Assembly: GCA_024222295.1 (NCBI GenBank) | Contig: JAAEPF010000017.1 | Span: forward strand, 434,001-498,000 | Direction: 5' to 3' | Origin: Actinomycetes bacterium | GTDB taxonomy: Bacteria > Actinomycetota > Acidimicrobiia > Acidimicrobiales > Microtrichaceae | Length of the DNA stretch: 64,000 nt | In this document: piece after piece, positions 33,893 through 42,153 of the stretch | Numbering within the stretch: position 1 is the first letter of the stretch | Layout: each line of letters starts with the position of its first letter | The notes under the pieces: generated by a model | What the model was told of the DNA's origin: nothing | Databases searched by the model: none | What the model saw: the letters and a program-made list of their open reading frames with translations, nothing else | Made by a program: the position numbers and the translations under genes

Positions 33893-34977
33893 GCGCAACG
33901 GCCACTGCGGGTGCCGCCGGCCTGTCGGGACGGGTGGCCGTCGAACTCGAGGGATTCCGCCTCGACGTGTCGCTCGCGGTGCAGCCGGGCACCGTCACTG
34001 CCGTGCTCGGACCCAATGGAGCTGGCAAGACCACGTTGCTGCGGGCGGTCGCAGGACTGGAGCCACTCGGCGCCGGATCGCTCAGCCTGGCAGGCCGGAC
34101 CCTGGACGATGGTGGCGCCACGTTCATGGTGCCCGAGGCTCGGCAGGTCGCGCTGGTGCCCCAGGACCACCTGCTGTTCGCCCACATGTCCGTGCTGGAC
34201 AACGTCGCGTTCGGGCTGCGCTGCGGCGGCGTGGGCAGGCGTGCCGCCCGTGAGCGTGCCGCCGAGGTGCTGGATCGTGTCGGTCTCGGTGGATTCGGGG
34301 ACCGTCGACCGGGCGGGCTCTCCGGTGGTCAGTCCCAGCGGGTCGCCCTCGCCCGGGCACTGGCGGCGGAGCCCGGGGTGCTGCTGCTGGACGAGCCACT
34401 CGCCGCGCTGGACGCGCGGCTGCGCCCGGCGATGCGTGCCGAGTTGCGCCACTGGCTCGCCGACTTCGAAGGGGCGGCGCTGATGGTCACCCATGACCCG
34501 CTCGACGCCTACGCGCTCGCCGATGACCTGGTGGTGCTCGAAGCCGGCTGTGTCACCCAGTCCGGCTCACTTCGAGATGTGACGGCACGGCCGCGATCGC
34601 GCTACGTGGCGGACCTCGTGGGCACCAACCTGCTTGTCGGCTCCGGCGAGGGCCACGTGGTGTCGGTGGGGGCGGCGAGGGTCGCCGTTGCCGAGTCGGT
34701 GTCGGGTGAGGTGTTCGCCACCGTCGCCCCGAGTGCCGTTGCGGTGGCGCTGCGGTCACCCGGTCGCGAGCCGCCGGCCGGGTCGGCCCGCAACCACTGG
34801 GCCATGACCGTCACCTCGACCGAGCCGATGGGGGAGCGCGTTCGGGTGGCCCTCAGCGGCGACCTCGACCTGACCGCCGAGCTCACCGCAGAGTCGGTCG
34901 CCGAGCTCGGGCTCGGGAATGGAGTCGATGTCTGGGCCACGGCGAAGGCCACCGAGGTGTTCGCCTACCCCCGATAG
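33889..34977 (+). CDS. modC: Molybdate ABC transporter ATP-binding protein
   Basis: 362 residues. The nucleotide-binding domain (about 10-235) has Walker A GPNGAGKTT, the Q-loop in LVPQDHLLF, signature LSGGQSQR, Walker B LLLDEPLAALD and the switch His in VTHDP. A C-terminal TOBE/Mop-like domain (about 245-360) may bind oxyanion and give trans-inhibition, as in other ModC proteins. It ends the molybdate operon; a perfect inverted repeat follows directly after the stop. Confidence 0.93.
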   Translation: MSATATAGAAGLSGRVAVELEGFRLDVSLAVQPGTVTAVLGPNGAGKTTLLRAVAGLEPLGAGSLSLAGRTLDDGGATFMVPEARQVALVPQDHLLFAHMSVLDNVAFGLRCGGVGRRAARERAAEVLDRVGLGGFGDRRPGGLSGGQSQRVALARALAAEPGVLLLDEPLAALDARLRPAMRAELRHWLADFEGAALMVTHDPLDAYALADDLVVLEAGCVTQSGSLRDVTARPRSRYVADLVGTNLLVGSGEGHVVSVGAARVAVAESVSGEVFATVAPSAVAVALRSPGREPPAGSARNHWAMTVTSTEPMGERVRVALSGDLDLTAELTAESVAELGLGNGVDVWATAKATEVFAYPR

Positions 34978-34979
34978 CT

Positions 34980-34996
34980 CGTTCTGTCACAGAACG
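34980..34996. terminator. Short hairpin between convergent genes
   Basis: CGTTCTG-TCA-CAGAACG is a perfect 7-bp stem with a three-base loop, 3 bases after the modC stop. The minus-strand ABC ATPase gene ends at 35009. No T-tract follows, so termination strength is uncertain; it may serve both strands. Confidence 0.5.
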
Positions 34997-35008
34997 GCCT
35001 GGTGGTGC

Positions 35009-35677
35009 CTAGACGGTGTGCAGCTTGCCGGCCTCGAGGCGGAACGAGCGGTCGAAGAGATCCACATGGGTGGGATCATGCGACACGACCACCGTTGCGA
35101 GGTTGCGGGTGCGCGCCTCGCCGGTGATCAGCTCCATGACCTCGCGGCCCCGCTCAGGGTCGAGCGATGATGTCGGCTCGTCGGCCAGCAGCACCGACGG
35201 CTCGTTCATGAGGGCCCGGGCGATGCCGACTCGCTGGCGTTCACCACCGGACAGCTTGCCGGGGCGGCTGTCCTGGCGGCGTTGCAGGCCCACCTCGTCG
35301 AGCAGTGCGGCCGCCCGTTCACGGGCTTCGCCGTTGAGCCGGTGGCTGATGTGGGCCACGAGTTCGAGTTGCTCGATGGCGGTGAGCGATGGGAACAGCT
35401 CGGCGGACTGGTAGATGATGCCGACTTCGTCGCGGCGCAGCCGCGTGCGCGCCTTGTTCGACATGGCGGTTGCGTCGTGCTCAGCAAAGGAGATCGTCCC
35501 GGAGTCCGGCTTGCGCAACAGCCCGGCGATCGCAAGGAGTGTCGATTTGCCGGAGCCGGAGCGGCCGGAGACGGAGACCACCTCGCCCTGGTCCACCCGC
35601 AGCTCGGTGTGGTCGAGGATCGCCAACGTCTCCTCGCCGTCGGGGATCGTCACGCAGATGTCGTTGAGTTCGAGCAC
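35009..35677 (-). CDS. MacB/LolD-type ABC transporter ATP-binding protein
   Basis: 222 residues, a full ABC nucleotide-binding domain of the LolD/MacB type: Walker A GRSGSGKST, signature LSGGERQR, Walker B LLADEPTSSLD and switch His in VSHDPTH. The start must be GTG 35677 (VLELNDICVTIPDG), one base after the permease stop (TGA C GTG), so translation is coupled. Together with the FtsX-type permease and the ArsR regulator it forms a metal- or metalloid-controlled exporter or lipoprotein-release system; that coupling is inference from the order. Confidence 0.9.
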   Translation of the reverse strand: MLELNDICVTIPDGEETLAILDHTELRVDQGEVVSVSGRSGSGKSTLLAIAGLLRKPDSGTISFAEHDATAMSNKARTRLRRDEVGIIYQSAELFPSLTAIEQLELVAHISHRLNGEARERAAALLDEVGLQRRQDSRPGKLSGGERQRVGIARALMNEPSVLLADEPTSSLDPERGREVMELITGEARTRNLATVVVSHDPTHVDLFDRSFRLEAGKLHTV

Positions 35678-35678
35678 G

Positions 35679-36782
35679 TCACACTCCCGCCGTGAGTGAG
35701 ATGGCCGGGTCGACCGAGGTGATGCGGCGCAGCGCCACCAGGCTGCCGGCCATGCCCACGAAGGTGAGGATGCCGGCAGTCCAGAGCACGGAGCCGAAGC
35801 TGAGGTTGAACGGTGCTTCGTCGCCGATGATGGCGCCCATCCCGAAAGCGGCGGCGGAGCCGATCGTGACGGCGATGATGAGTACCACCAGCAGCTGGCC
35901 GAGCGCATCGCGGATGATGTAGCCCGACGATGCTCCGAGCGCCTTGAGCAGGCCGATCTGGCGGGTTCGCTGGATGGTCCACACCGTGAAGAACGCGCCG
36001 ACGACGAGCGCCGAGATCACGAGCAGGAAGCCCCGGATGAGCGTCATCGTGGCCGACTCGGCGGTGTAGCCGGGCGAGCCGGCGTAGGCCTCGGTCTTGG
36101 TGAGCAGCTCGGTGCCGCTCTGCCCGGCTGCGGCTTCGAGCGCAGTTTCGTCTCCCTCGCCGATCGCCACTGCGGAGAAGCGACCATCCGCGTCGTCGCC
36201 GTAGAGCAGGTCCTGCCAGGTGGACAGCGATGTGTAGGCGATCGGGACGTGGCCGTATGTGCCCGAGAACGTGAAGCCGATCACCGGCAAGGTGATGTCG
36301 GTTCCGACGATCGTGAACTCGTCACCCACGGCCGCCTTGTCGCTGAACTCATGGCTGAGCACGAGTCCACCGTCCAGCGACCGGGTTGCGTCAACCGCAG
36401 CCCCGGCTTCGGATGCATCGGCCAGGAAGCCGTCGTCGTCCACGCCGAACAGCACGATGTCGATCGCCTCGCCGTCGCCCGAGTCATCGGCGGGGCGGGC
36501 GTTGAAGAAGGACGCACCGACCGGGGTCGCTTCGTCGGTGACCTCCTGGTAGGCGGCCAGTTCTTCCTCGGTGAGGATCGAGCGGGAGAACACGGCTTGG
36601 GAGTTCTCCGCGAATGCCATGTGGCTGATCGGCAGCTCCCGCAGCCCGGAGATCCCGTCGTCGACGAGGCCGTTGGCCAGGCCGGCCAGCATCGTGGCCA
36701 GGAACGCGATCAGGCCGATCACGATGCCCACGAGGGCGAAGCGGCCCCTGGCCGCCCGGAGGTCCTTCCTTGCCAGATACAC
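35679..36782 (-). CDS. FtsX-type ABC transporter permease
   Basis: 367 residues. One N-terminal transmembrane helix (RFALVGIVIGLIAFLATMLAG), a large extracytoplasmic domain of about 210 residues, then three C-terminal helices in the FtsX arrangement (LIRGFLLVISALVVGAFFTVW, GLLKALGASSGYIIRDAL coupling loop, VALRRITSVDPAISL). MacB, LolC and DevC proteins have this shape. The start is GTG 36782 (VYLARKDL); no ATG fits. It follows the ArsR gene by 11 bases and precedes the ATPase by one base, so all three form one operon. Confidence 0.88.
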   Translation of the reverse strand: MYLARKDLRAARGRFALVGIVIGLIAFLATMLAGLANGLVDDGISGLRELPISHMAFAENSQAVFSRSILTEEELAAYQEVTDEATPVGASFFNARPADDSGDGEAIDIVLFGVDDDGFLADASEAGAAVDATRSLDGGLVLSHEFSDKAAVGDEFTIVGTDITLPVIGFTFSGTYGHVPIAYTSLSTWQDLLYGDDADGRFSAVAIGEGDETALEAAAGQSGTELLTKTEAYAGSPGYTAESATMTLIRGFLLVISALVVGAFFTVWTIQRTRQIGLLKALGASSGYIIRDALGQLLVVLIIAVTIGSAAAFGMGAIIGDEAPFNLSFGSVLWTAGILTFVGMAGSLVALRRITSVDPAISLTAGV

Positions 36783-36793
36783 GGCGGTACGTT

Positions 36794-37168
36794 CTAGTCG
36801 CGGGCCCCCAGCCTCACGGCATCGGAAACCTCGGCGAGTCGGTCGGCGCGGGCCCTGAACCAGGCCCACTTGCCACGCTGTTCGCGCTCGATCAGGCCCG
36901 CCTTGGTGAGCAGGGTCAGGTGGTGGCTGACGGTGGGCTGGGAGCGGCCGAGGGGGGTGGCGAGGTCGCAGGCGCAGGTCTCGCCGGTGGGGGAGTTGGC
37001 GATGAGCGACAGCAGGCGGAGGCGCACGGGATCGGCAAGCGCCTTCATGACGAGGGCCATCTCCTCGGCCTCGGCTTCGTCCAGCAGGGGACCGTCGAGG
37101 GGGGTGCAGCAAGCGGGTGCGTCGGGGTCGACCGGATCGGCCACGGGGATGCTCTGCTTCGTTGCCAT
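36794..37168 (-). CDS. ArsR family metal/metalloid-responsive repressor
   Basis: 124 residues with the winged helix LGRSQPTVSHHLTLLTKAGLIERE. The alpha-3 metal motif is ETCACDLA, a C-x-C variant of the ELCVCDL arsenic/cadmium site, and a further Cys pair is near the N-terminus (PACCTPLDG). It probably binds As(III), Sb(III), Cd or Pb by three cysteines. It is the first gene of the ArsR-permease-ATPase operon and is divergent from the ArsI-like enzyme; two inverted repeats lie between. Chemically it matches the neighbour's likely metalloid role. Confidence 0.9.
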   Translation of the reverse strand: MATKQSIPVADPVDPDAPACCTPLDGPLLDEAEAEEMALVMKALADPVRLRLLSLIANSPTGETCACDLATPLGRSQPTVSHHLTLLTKAGLIEREQRGKWAWFRARADRLAEVSDAVRLGARD

Positions 37169-37199
37169 GGGTCCATTCTGGCATACATATTGACAAACG

Positions 37200-37222
37200 T
37201 CGATGTGTACGACACACTTCGA
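37200..37222. promoter_or_regulatory. Imperfect palindrome, candidate ArsR site 1
   Basis: TCGA-T-GTGT and ACAC-T-TCGA form an imperfect 23-base palindrome with eight of eleven base pairs, centred at 37211. It lies 32 bases upstream of the ArsR start in the divergent arsR/arsI-like gap. A TTGACA hexamer at 37190-37195 is next to it. Confidence 0.5.
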
Positions 37223-37249
37223 TAGTCATCAATTCGATGATTGTCTATC
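37221..37249. promoter_or_regulatory. Nested inverted repeat, candidate ArsR site 2
   Basis: TCATC (37226-37230) and GATGA (37236-37240) flank AATTC as a perfect 15-base palindrome; an outer pair GATAG (37221-37225) and CTATC (37245-37249) is also complementary, but offset by four bases. It is the second candidate operator in the arsR/arsI-like gap and is nearer the plus-strand gene. Confidence 0.5.
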
Positions 37250-37300
37250 TGACATCAAGCTCCGTCCGGTACGGTCGGATCAGAGACCCGGAGGTCCCAC

Positions 37301-37741
37301 ATGCGCCTGCAGCTCGCCCTCAACGTCGACGACATCGATGAAGCAGTCGACTTCTACTCGAAGATGTTCGGGACCACGCCCGACAAGATCCGAACCGGCT
37401 ACGCCAACTTCGCCATCGCCGAGCCGCCACTCAAGCTCGTGCTCTTCGCCGGAGCCGGTGATGCAGGCTCGATCAACCACCTCGGTGTGGAGGTCGAGGA
37501 GGGTACGCAGGTCACCGCGGCCGCCTCCAGGCTGCAGGCCGAGGGCCTCATCACCACCGAGGTGGAGGACACCACCTGTTGCTTCGCCGAGAAGACCGAG
37601 ACCTGGCTCGACGGACCCGACGGCACCCGTTGGGAGTGGTACGTGAAGAACGCCGACAGCGAGGCCACCGAAGCCGAGGTGCTCGCCGATGACGGGTCGT
37701 GTTGCGCACCCGCCGCCGGCGGAGCCACAAGCTGCTGCTGA
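37301..37741 (+). CDS. ArsI/CadI-type metalloenzyme (vicinal oxygen chelate fold)
   Basis: 146 residues, a glyoxalase-fold protein of the ArsI/CadI family. ArsI C-As lyases use Gln/His, His and Glu as metal ligands and a Cys pair; here Q4 (RLQLALNV), a His in INHLGVEVE, the Cys-Cys in TTCCFAEKTETW and Glu in WEWYV are all present. Extra cysteines end the protein (GSCCAPAAGG, TSCC). It would demethylate organoarsenicals (methylarsenite) or be a cadmium-induced protein. Divergent from the ArsR operon and placed 20 bases before the carboxylase, it is probably ArsR-regulated. Confidence 0.85.
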   Translation: MRLQLALNVDDIDEAVDFYSKMFGTTPDKIRTGYANFAIAEPPLKLVLFAGAGDAGSINHLGVEVEEGTQVTAAASRLQAEGLITTEVEDTTCCFAEKTETWLDGPDGTRWEWYVKNADSEATEAEVLADDGSCCAPAAGGATSCC

Positions 37742-37760
37742 CGACTAGCGTTCGGCGGCA

Positions 37761-39380
37761 ATGAGTGCCGCCACGTCCAACAGCCACCCGGTGCTGCGCA
37801 GCCGACTGGATGTCGGCAGCGGCGAGTGGAACGCCAACGTCGAGGCCATGGAGGCTCTCTGGGCGCAGGTTGCCGACAAGCTCGCCGAGCTGCCGGCCAT
37901 CGGCGGTCAGGCGAAGGTGGACCGCCACCGACGCAGGGGAAAGATGCTCGTGCGCGAGCGCATCGAAGCGCTCGTGGACCCGGACACCCCGTTCCTCGAG
38001 CTGATGTCCCTAGCGGCCGCGGAGACCGACGACCCGATCGGCGCAGGCACCGTCAACGGCATCGGGATCGTGGAGGGTGTCGAGTGCATGATCGGGGGCA
38101 CCGACATGACCGTGCGGGGTGGCTCCGCCAACCCACACACCGTCGCAAAGGGCATGCGCGCATTCGAGATCGCCCGCGCCAACCGGCTCCCGATGATCTC
38201 GCTGTCGGAGTCAGCCGGCGCCGACCTGCCGCGCCAGGCAGACATCTTCGTGCCCGGCGGTGCCCAGTTCCGCAACCTCACCCGGCTCTCCAAGGAAGGC
38301 ATCCCCACCATCACCGTCGGCTTCGGCCCGGCCACTGCCGGCGGTGCGTATGCGCTGGGGATGAGCGACTACGTGGTGATGGTGAAGAACCGCTCGTTCG
38401 CCTATCTCGGTGGTCCACCGCTGGTGAAGATGGCCATCGACGAGGACGTCGACGAGGAGACCCTCGGCGGCGCCGAGATGCACTCGCGCACCTCCGGGCT
38501 GTCCGACTACCTCGCCGTCGACGAGATGGACGCCATCCGCATCACGCGTGACATCGTGCGCCACCTCAACTGGCAGAAGCTCGGCCCGGGGCCCAGCGAG
38601 CCGGCCGACGAGCCGCTCCATGACCCCGGTGAGCTGATCGGGTGTGCCCAGGCGGATGTGAAGGTGCCCTTCGAGGTACGCGAGATCCTCGCCCGCACCC
38701 TCGACGGCAGCCGCTTCGAGGAGTTCAAGCCGCTCTACGGCGACAAGCTCGTGTGCGGCTGGGGCTCGATCTGTGGCTTCCCCGTGGGCGTGCTCGCCAA
38801 CAACGGGATCCTGTTCTCCGAGGAGTCCGAGAAGGGTGCGCAGTTCATCCAGCTTTGCAACCGCACCAGCACCCCGCTGGTGTTCGTGCAGAACATCACG
38901 GGCTTCATGGTGGGCACCGCCGCCGAGCAGGGCGGCATCATCAAGGACGGCGCCAAGCTCATCAACGCCGTCTCCAACAGCGAGGTGCCGCACTTCGTGC
39001 TGATGGTCGGAGCCAGCTACGGCGCCGGCAACTACGGCATGTCGGGGCGGGCCTACGACCCACGCTTCATCTTCACCTGGCCCAACCACCGCATCGCCGT
39101 GATGGGTCCCAAGCAGCTGGCCGGAGTGATGGGGATCATCGCCCGCAACGCAGCAGCGGCAAAGGGCCAGGAGATCGATGAGGCCACCCTCGCCGAGCAG
39201 ACCGGCATGCTCGAGATGCTGGTCGAGTCCCAGTCGAGCGCGCTGTACGCCACCGGCCGCATGTGGGACGACGGGGTCATCCACCCGCGCGACACGCGTA
39301 CCGTGCTGGGCATAGCCCTGTCCGCCTCGCACTCGAACGTCGTATCCGGCGCCGAGGCCTACGGCGTCTGGAGGCACTGA
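37761..39380 (+). CDS. Acyl-CoA carboxylase, carboxyltransferase (beta) subunit
   Basis: 539 residues with the two crotonase-like halves of biotin-dependent carboxyltransferases. The acyl-CoA half has MISLSESAGADLPRQAD and GFGPATAGGAYALGMSDY; the carboxybiotin half has VFVQNITGFMVG and MVGASYGAGNYGMSGRAYDP. The sequence ESAGADLPRQADIF and the LGGAEMHSRTSG motif place it nearest methylcrotonyl-CoA or geranyl-CoA carboxylase, though propionyl-CoA enzymes cannot be excluded. It transfers CO2 from carboxybiotin to the acyl-CoA with the alpha subunit encoded 87 bases downstream. Confidence 0.9.
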   Translation: MSAATSNSHPVLRSRLDVGSGEWNANVEAMEALWAQVADKLAELPAIGGQAKVDRHRRRGKMLVRERIEALVDPDTPFLELMSLAAAETDDPIGAGTVNGIGIVEGVECMIGGTDMTVRGGSANPHTVAKGMRAFEIARANRLPMISLSESAGADLPRQADIFVPGGAQFRNLTRLSKEGIPTITVGFGPATAGGAYALGMSDYVVMVKNRSFAYLGGPPLVKMAIDEDVDEETLGGAEMHSRTSGLSDYLAVDEMDAIRITRDIVRHLNWQKLGPGPSEPADEPLHDPGELIGCAQADVKVPFEVREILARTLDGSRFEEFKPLYGDKLVCGWGSICGFPVGVLANNGILFSEESEKGAQFIQLCNRTSTPLVFVQNITGFMVGTAAEQGGIIKDGAKLINAVSNSEVPHFVLMVGASYGAGNYGMSGRAYDPRFIFTWPNHRIAVMGPKQLAGVMGIIARNAAAAKGQEIDEATLAEQTGMLEMLVESQSSALYATGRMWDDGVIHPRDTRTVLGIALSASHSNVVSGAEAYGVWRH

Positions 39381-39457
39381 GGTGGACTGCTCTTCGCGCG
39401 AGCGCTCATCGCTGCCGTGGCGGCGCCCCAACCGCCCCATCGGACGCAGGAACGCCC

Positions 39458-39463
39458 AGGAGG
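39458..39463 (+). promoter_or_regulatory. Shine-Dalgarno deciding a TTG start
   Basis: A perfect AGGAGG four bases before TTG 39468 marks the true start of the biotin carboxylase. It lies inside the longer open frame, whose upstream ATG or GTG codons have no comparable site. Confidence 0.75.
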
Positions 39464-39467
39464 ACGC

Positions 39468-41498
39468 TTGATACGCAGGCTGATGATTGCGAACCGGGGG
39501 GAGATCGCCGTGCGCATAGCCCGCACGGCGCACCGGCTCGGGATCGACACCGTCGGTGTGTTCTCCGAGGCCGACCGCACGGCGCTTCACACCCGCACCG
39601 TGGACAGGGCCGTCGCGCTCGGTGGCACCAGCGCGGCCGAGTCGTACCTGCGCGGCGACGCCGTGATCGAAGCCGCCCTCAGCACCGGCTGCGATGCTGT
39701 TCACCCTGGTTACGGGTTCCTCGCGGAGGACCCATCGTTCGCCCGTGACGTCGAGTCCGCCGGTCTCATCTGGGTCGGCCCGACTCCCGAACAGATCGAG
39801 CTGCTCGGCGACAAGGTCGCGGCCAAGGTGGAGGCCATCGAGGCCGGTGTGCCCACCACCGAGGCCACCGTGGTCACAGCCGATGACCTGCCCGACGGCC
39901 TGCCGGTTCCTGCCATGGTCAAGGCCGCGGCCGGTGGTGGTGGCCGCGGTATGCGCACGGTGCACGACTCGGCGGACATGGCCGAGGTGGTCGCATCGGC
40001 CAGCCGGGAGGCAGAGGCGGCGTTCGGTGACGGCACCGTGTTCGTCGAGCCGCTCATCGAGCACGGCCGCCACATCGAGGTGCAGGTCCTTGGCGACACC
40101 CACGGCAACGTCGTGCATCTCGGGGAGCGGGACTGCTCGATCCAGCGGCGCCACCAGAAGGTGGTGGAGGAGGCGCCGTCGCCCGGCATCGGCGAGGCGG
40201 TCCGCACCAAGCTGTGCGAGGGAGCGGTGGCGCTCGCCCGACGCGTCGGCTACCGAGGTGCCGGCACCGTCGAGTTCCTGGTCAGCTCCGACGCCACGAT
40301 CGCCTTCCTCGAGGTCAACACGCGACTGCAGGTCGAGCATCCGGTCACCGAGGCGGTCTGGGGCGTGGATCTGGTGGAGCTCCAGCTGCTGGTCGCCGAC
40401 GGTCGGCCGCTGCCGTTCACCCAAGGCGACCTGGCCCCCAGCGGTCACGCCATCGAAGTCCGCCTTGTCGCTGAGGATCCGGCCGCCGGGTGGCTGCCCT
40501 CCACAGGCACCCTCGGCGACTTCGCGATCGACGGTCTTGCTGTGCGGGTCGATTCCGGTGTTGCGGCGGGATCCGTCGTCTCGGCCGATTACGACTCCCT
40601 CCTGGCAAAGGTGATCGCCTGGGCGCCGGAACGCGACAGGGCTGCGGGTGCTCTGGCCCGAGCCCTGCGCACCGCCGAACTGTCGGGCGTGCGCACCAAC
40701 GCGGACGCGCTGGCTGCGATCCTCACAGAGGAGTCCTTCGGCAGTGGTGAGGCCACCACCGCGTATCTCAGCGAGCACCCGGAGGTCGCCGAAGCGACCG
40801 GGCCGTCCGGGGAGGACCGTACGGTTCACCTCGTCGCGGCCGCCATGGCGCAGCAGGCAGCGGACCGCGAGGCCGACTCGCTCTGGTCGTTCGCCCCGTC
40901 GGGGTGGCGCAACGTCGCAACCGTGGGGCAACGGCGGGCCTTCTCGGATCTGGTAGCCGGTGAGGGCGCAGAACCGATCCAGCTCGAATACTCACTGGAG
41001 TCGGCATCTAATCCCGAGTCGGTTCGCGGCCACGTCTTGGTGGGGGCACCGCCCGAGCCCGGTGGCGACGGTGTGCTCGGCCAGGACGCGCGCCGGTCGT
41101 TCATGCTCGCGGCGCACCTGGTCGCGCCGGACCGTTGGCAGGTCGAGCTCGACGGCGTGGCTGCCGAGGTGCGTGTGCGTCGCAATGACGAGGGCACGCT
41201 GACTGTCGCCGGCGCCGCGGGACGGACCGTCTGGCAGCCTGTGTCGCCCTTTGCCGACCACGACGCGGCCGGTGCTGCCGGGGGCCCTGTGTCGCCGCTG
41301 CCCGGCTCTGTCATCTCCGTGCATGTCTCCGAGGGTGACTCGGTGTCCGACGGAGACCTGCTCGTGGTGGTGGAGGCCATGAAGATGGAACACCGCATCA
41401 CGGCGCGCTCAGATGCCGTGGTCGGCGAGGTGCTCGTGGCCGAGGGCGACAAGGTCGACGCCGGAGACCTGCTCGTCACCCTCGTCGAGCCCTCCTGA
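39468..41498 (+). CDS. Acyl-CoA carboxylase, biotin carboxylase/biotin carrier (alpha) subunit
   Basis: 676 residues from a TTG start (LIRRLMIANRGEIAVRIART). The biotin carboxylase domain covers about 1-445: ATP-grasp glycine-rich loop AAAGGGGRGMR, IEVQVLGDTHGNVVHLGERDCS and EVNTRLQVEHPVTE. A linker region (about 450-590) corresponds to the BT domain, and the C-terminus (about 605-676) is the biotinyl domain with the biotinylated Lys in VVEAMKMEHR. It carboxylates its own biotin for transfer by the beta subunit. The pair serves leucine, isoprenoid or odd-chain acyl-CoA degradation. A strong hairpin follows the stop. Confidence 0.93.
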   Translation: MIRRLMIANRGEIAVRIARTAHRLGIDTVGVFSEADRTALHTRTVDRAVALGGTSAAESYLRGDAVIEAALSTGCDAVHPGYGFLAEDPSFARDVESAGLIWVGPTPEQIELLGDKVAAKVEAIEAGVPTTEATVVTADDLPDGLPVPAMVKAAAGGGGRGMRTVHDSADMAEVVASASREAEAAFGDGTVFVEPLIEHGRHIEVQVLGDTHGNVVHLGERDCSIQRRHQKVVEEAPSPGIGEAVRTKLCEGAVALARRVGYRGAGTVEFLVSSDATIAFLEVNTRLQVEHPVTEAVWGVDLVELQLLVADGRPLPFTQGDLAPSGHAIEVRLVAEDPAAGWLPSTGTLGDFAIDGLAVRVDSGVAAGSVVSADYDSLLAKVIAWAPERDRAAGALARALRTAELSGVRTNADALAAILTEESFGSGEATTAYLSEHPEVAEATGPSGEDRTVHLVAAAMAQQAADREADSLWSFAPSGWRNVATVGQRRAFSDLVAGEGAEPIQLEYSLESASNPESVRGHVLVGAPPEPGGDGVLGQDARRSFMLAAHLVAPDRWQVELDGVAAEVRVRRNDEGTLTVAGAAGRTVWQPVSPFADHDAAGAAGGPVSPLPGSVISVHVSEGDSVSDGDLLVVVEAMKMEHRITARSDAVVGEVLVAEGDKVDAGDLLVTLVEPS

Positions 41499-41538
41499 GC
41501 GGCCCGGACGCCGCGCTCGACGCCGGCGGCCGGGCGCG

Positions 41539-41568
41539 GAACGGGGACGCCCGAAGGCGCCCCCGTTC
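41539..41568. terminator. Large GC hairpin after the carboxylase genes
   Basis: GAACGGGGACGCC (41539-41551) and GGCGCCCCCGTTC (41556-41568) form a 13-bp stem with one mismatch and a CGAA loop. It lies in the 140-base gap between the carboxylase alpha gene and the convergent membrane gene. There is no T-tract, but for a GC-rich actinobacterium this is a reasonable bidirectional terminator. Confidence 0.65.
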
Positions 41569-41638
41569 ATCGGGCAACTGTGTCGAGTCAGCCTGCCCGG
41601 GCCGACCCGGCCTGGCGCTGCCCCAGTTGGCCCCAGGC

Positions 41639-42055
41639 TCAGTCGAGGGCCTTGGCCTTCAACTTGTCGAACTCCTCCTGGGTGATGGCACCCGAGTCGA
41701 GGAGGTCCTTGGCCTGGCTGATCTGCTGAGCGGCATGGCCCTGGCCTTCGCCGGACTGGGCGACCACCTGGGATGCATAGGCCTGCATCTGCTTCTGCGC
41801 GTCGGCCTGGGCTTCGACTGCCCGGTCGGCCATCCCGCTGCCGCGCACGATCAGGTAGATCAGCGGGCCGATGAAGATGAGCAGGAAGATGACCAGCACC
41901 CAGAGCACCTTCGCCAGGCCGCTCAGGTCCTTCGAGCGGAACAGGTCACCGAAGATGCTGAACAGGATCATGAAGTAGATGACCATGAAGAAGATGGAAA
42001 GCAGACCCCAGAGCAGGTGCCCGAACTCGTAGCCGCCGGATTCAGCGAGAAGCAT
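41639..42055 (-). CDS. PLDc_N-SHOCT membrane protein
   Basis: 138 residues: two transmembrane helices (LLWGLLSIFFMVIYFMILFS and VLWVLVIFLLIFIGPLIYLI, the second in a PLDc_N-like context), an amphipathic Gln/Ala-rich stretch, then a SHOCT motif at the C-terminus (ISQAKDLLDSGAITQEEFDKLKAKAL). SHOCT modules are short and occur on many membrane proteins of unknown function; oligomerisation is the usual suggestion. The function is unknown. It is transcribed alone between two convergent or tandem neighbours. Confidence 0.85.
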   Translation of the reverse strand: MLLAESGGYEFGHLLWGLLSIFFMVIYFMILFSIFGDLFRSKDLSGLAKVLWVLVIFLLIFIGPLIYLIVRGSGMADRAVEAQADAQKQMQAYASQVVAQSGEGQGHAAQQISQAKDLLDSGAITQEEFDKLKAKALD

Positions 42056-42153
42056 TGTTTCTCCTATCGAGGGATTGGAACGCGGCCGACGCTAGTTCAG
42101 TTTCGGCCGGGCGCCACCACGTCGGGCCCAGCGGGGCATCACGACGTCAGCGA

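Noticed and set aside
38211-40931. 906-residue minus-strand open frame
   Set aside because: It is antisense to the two acyl-CoA carboxylase genes, whose motifs are complete. Its His/Gly/Arg/Val-rich composition is the usual shadow of a GC-rich gene.
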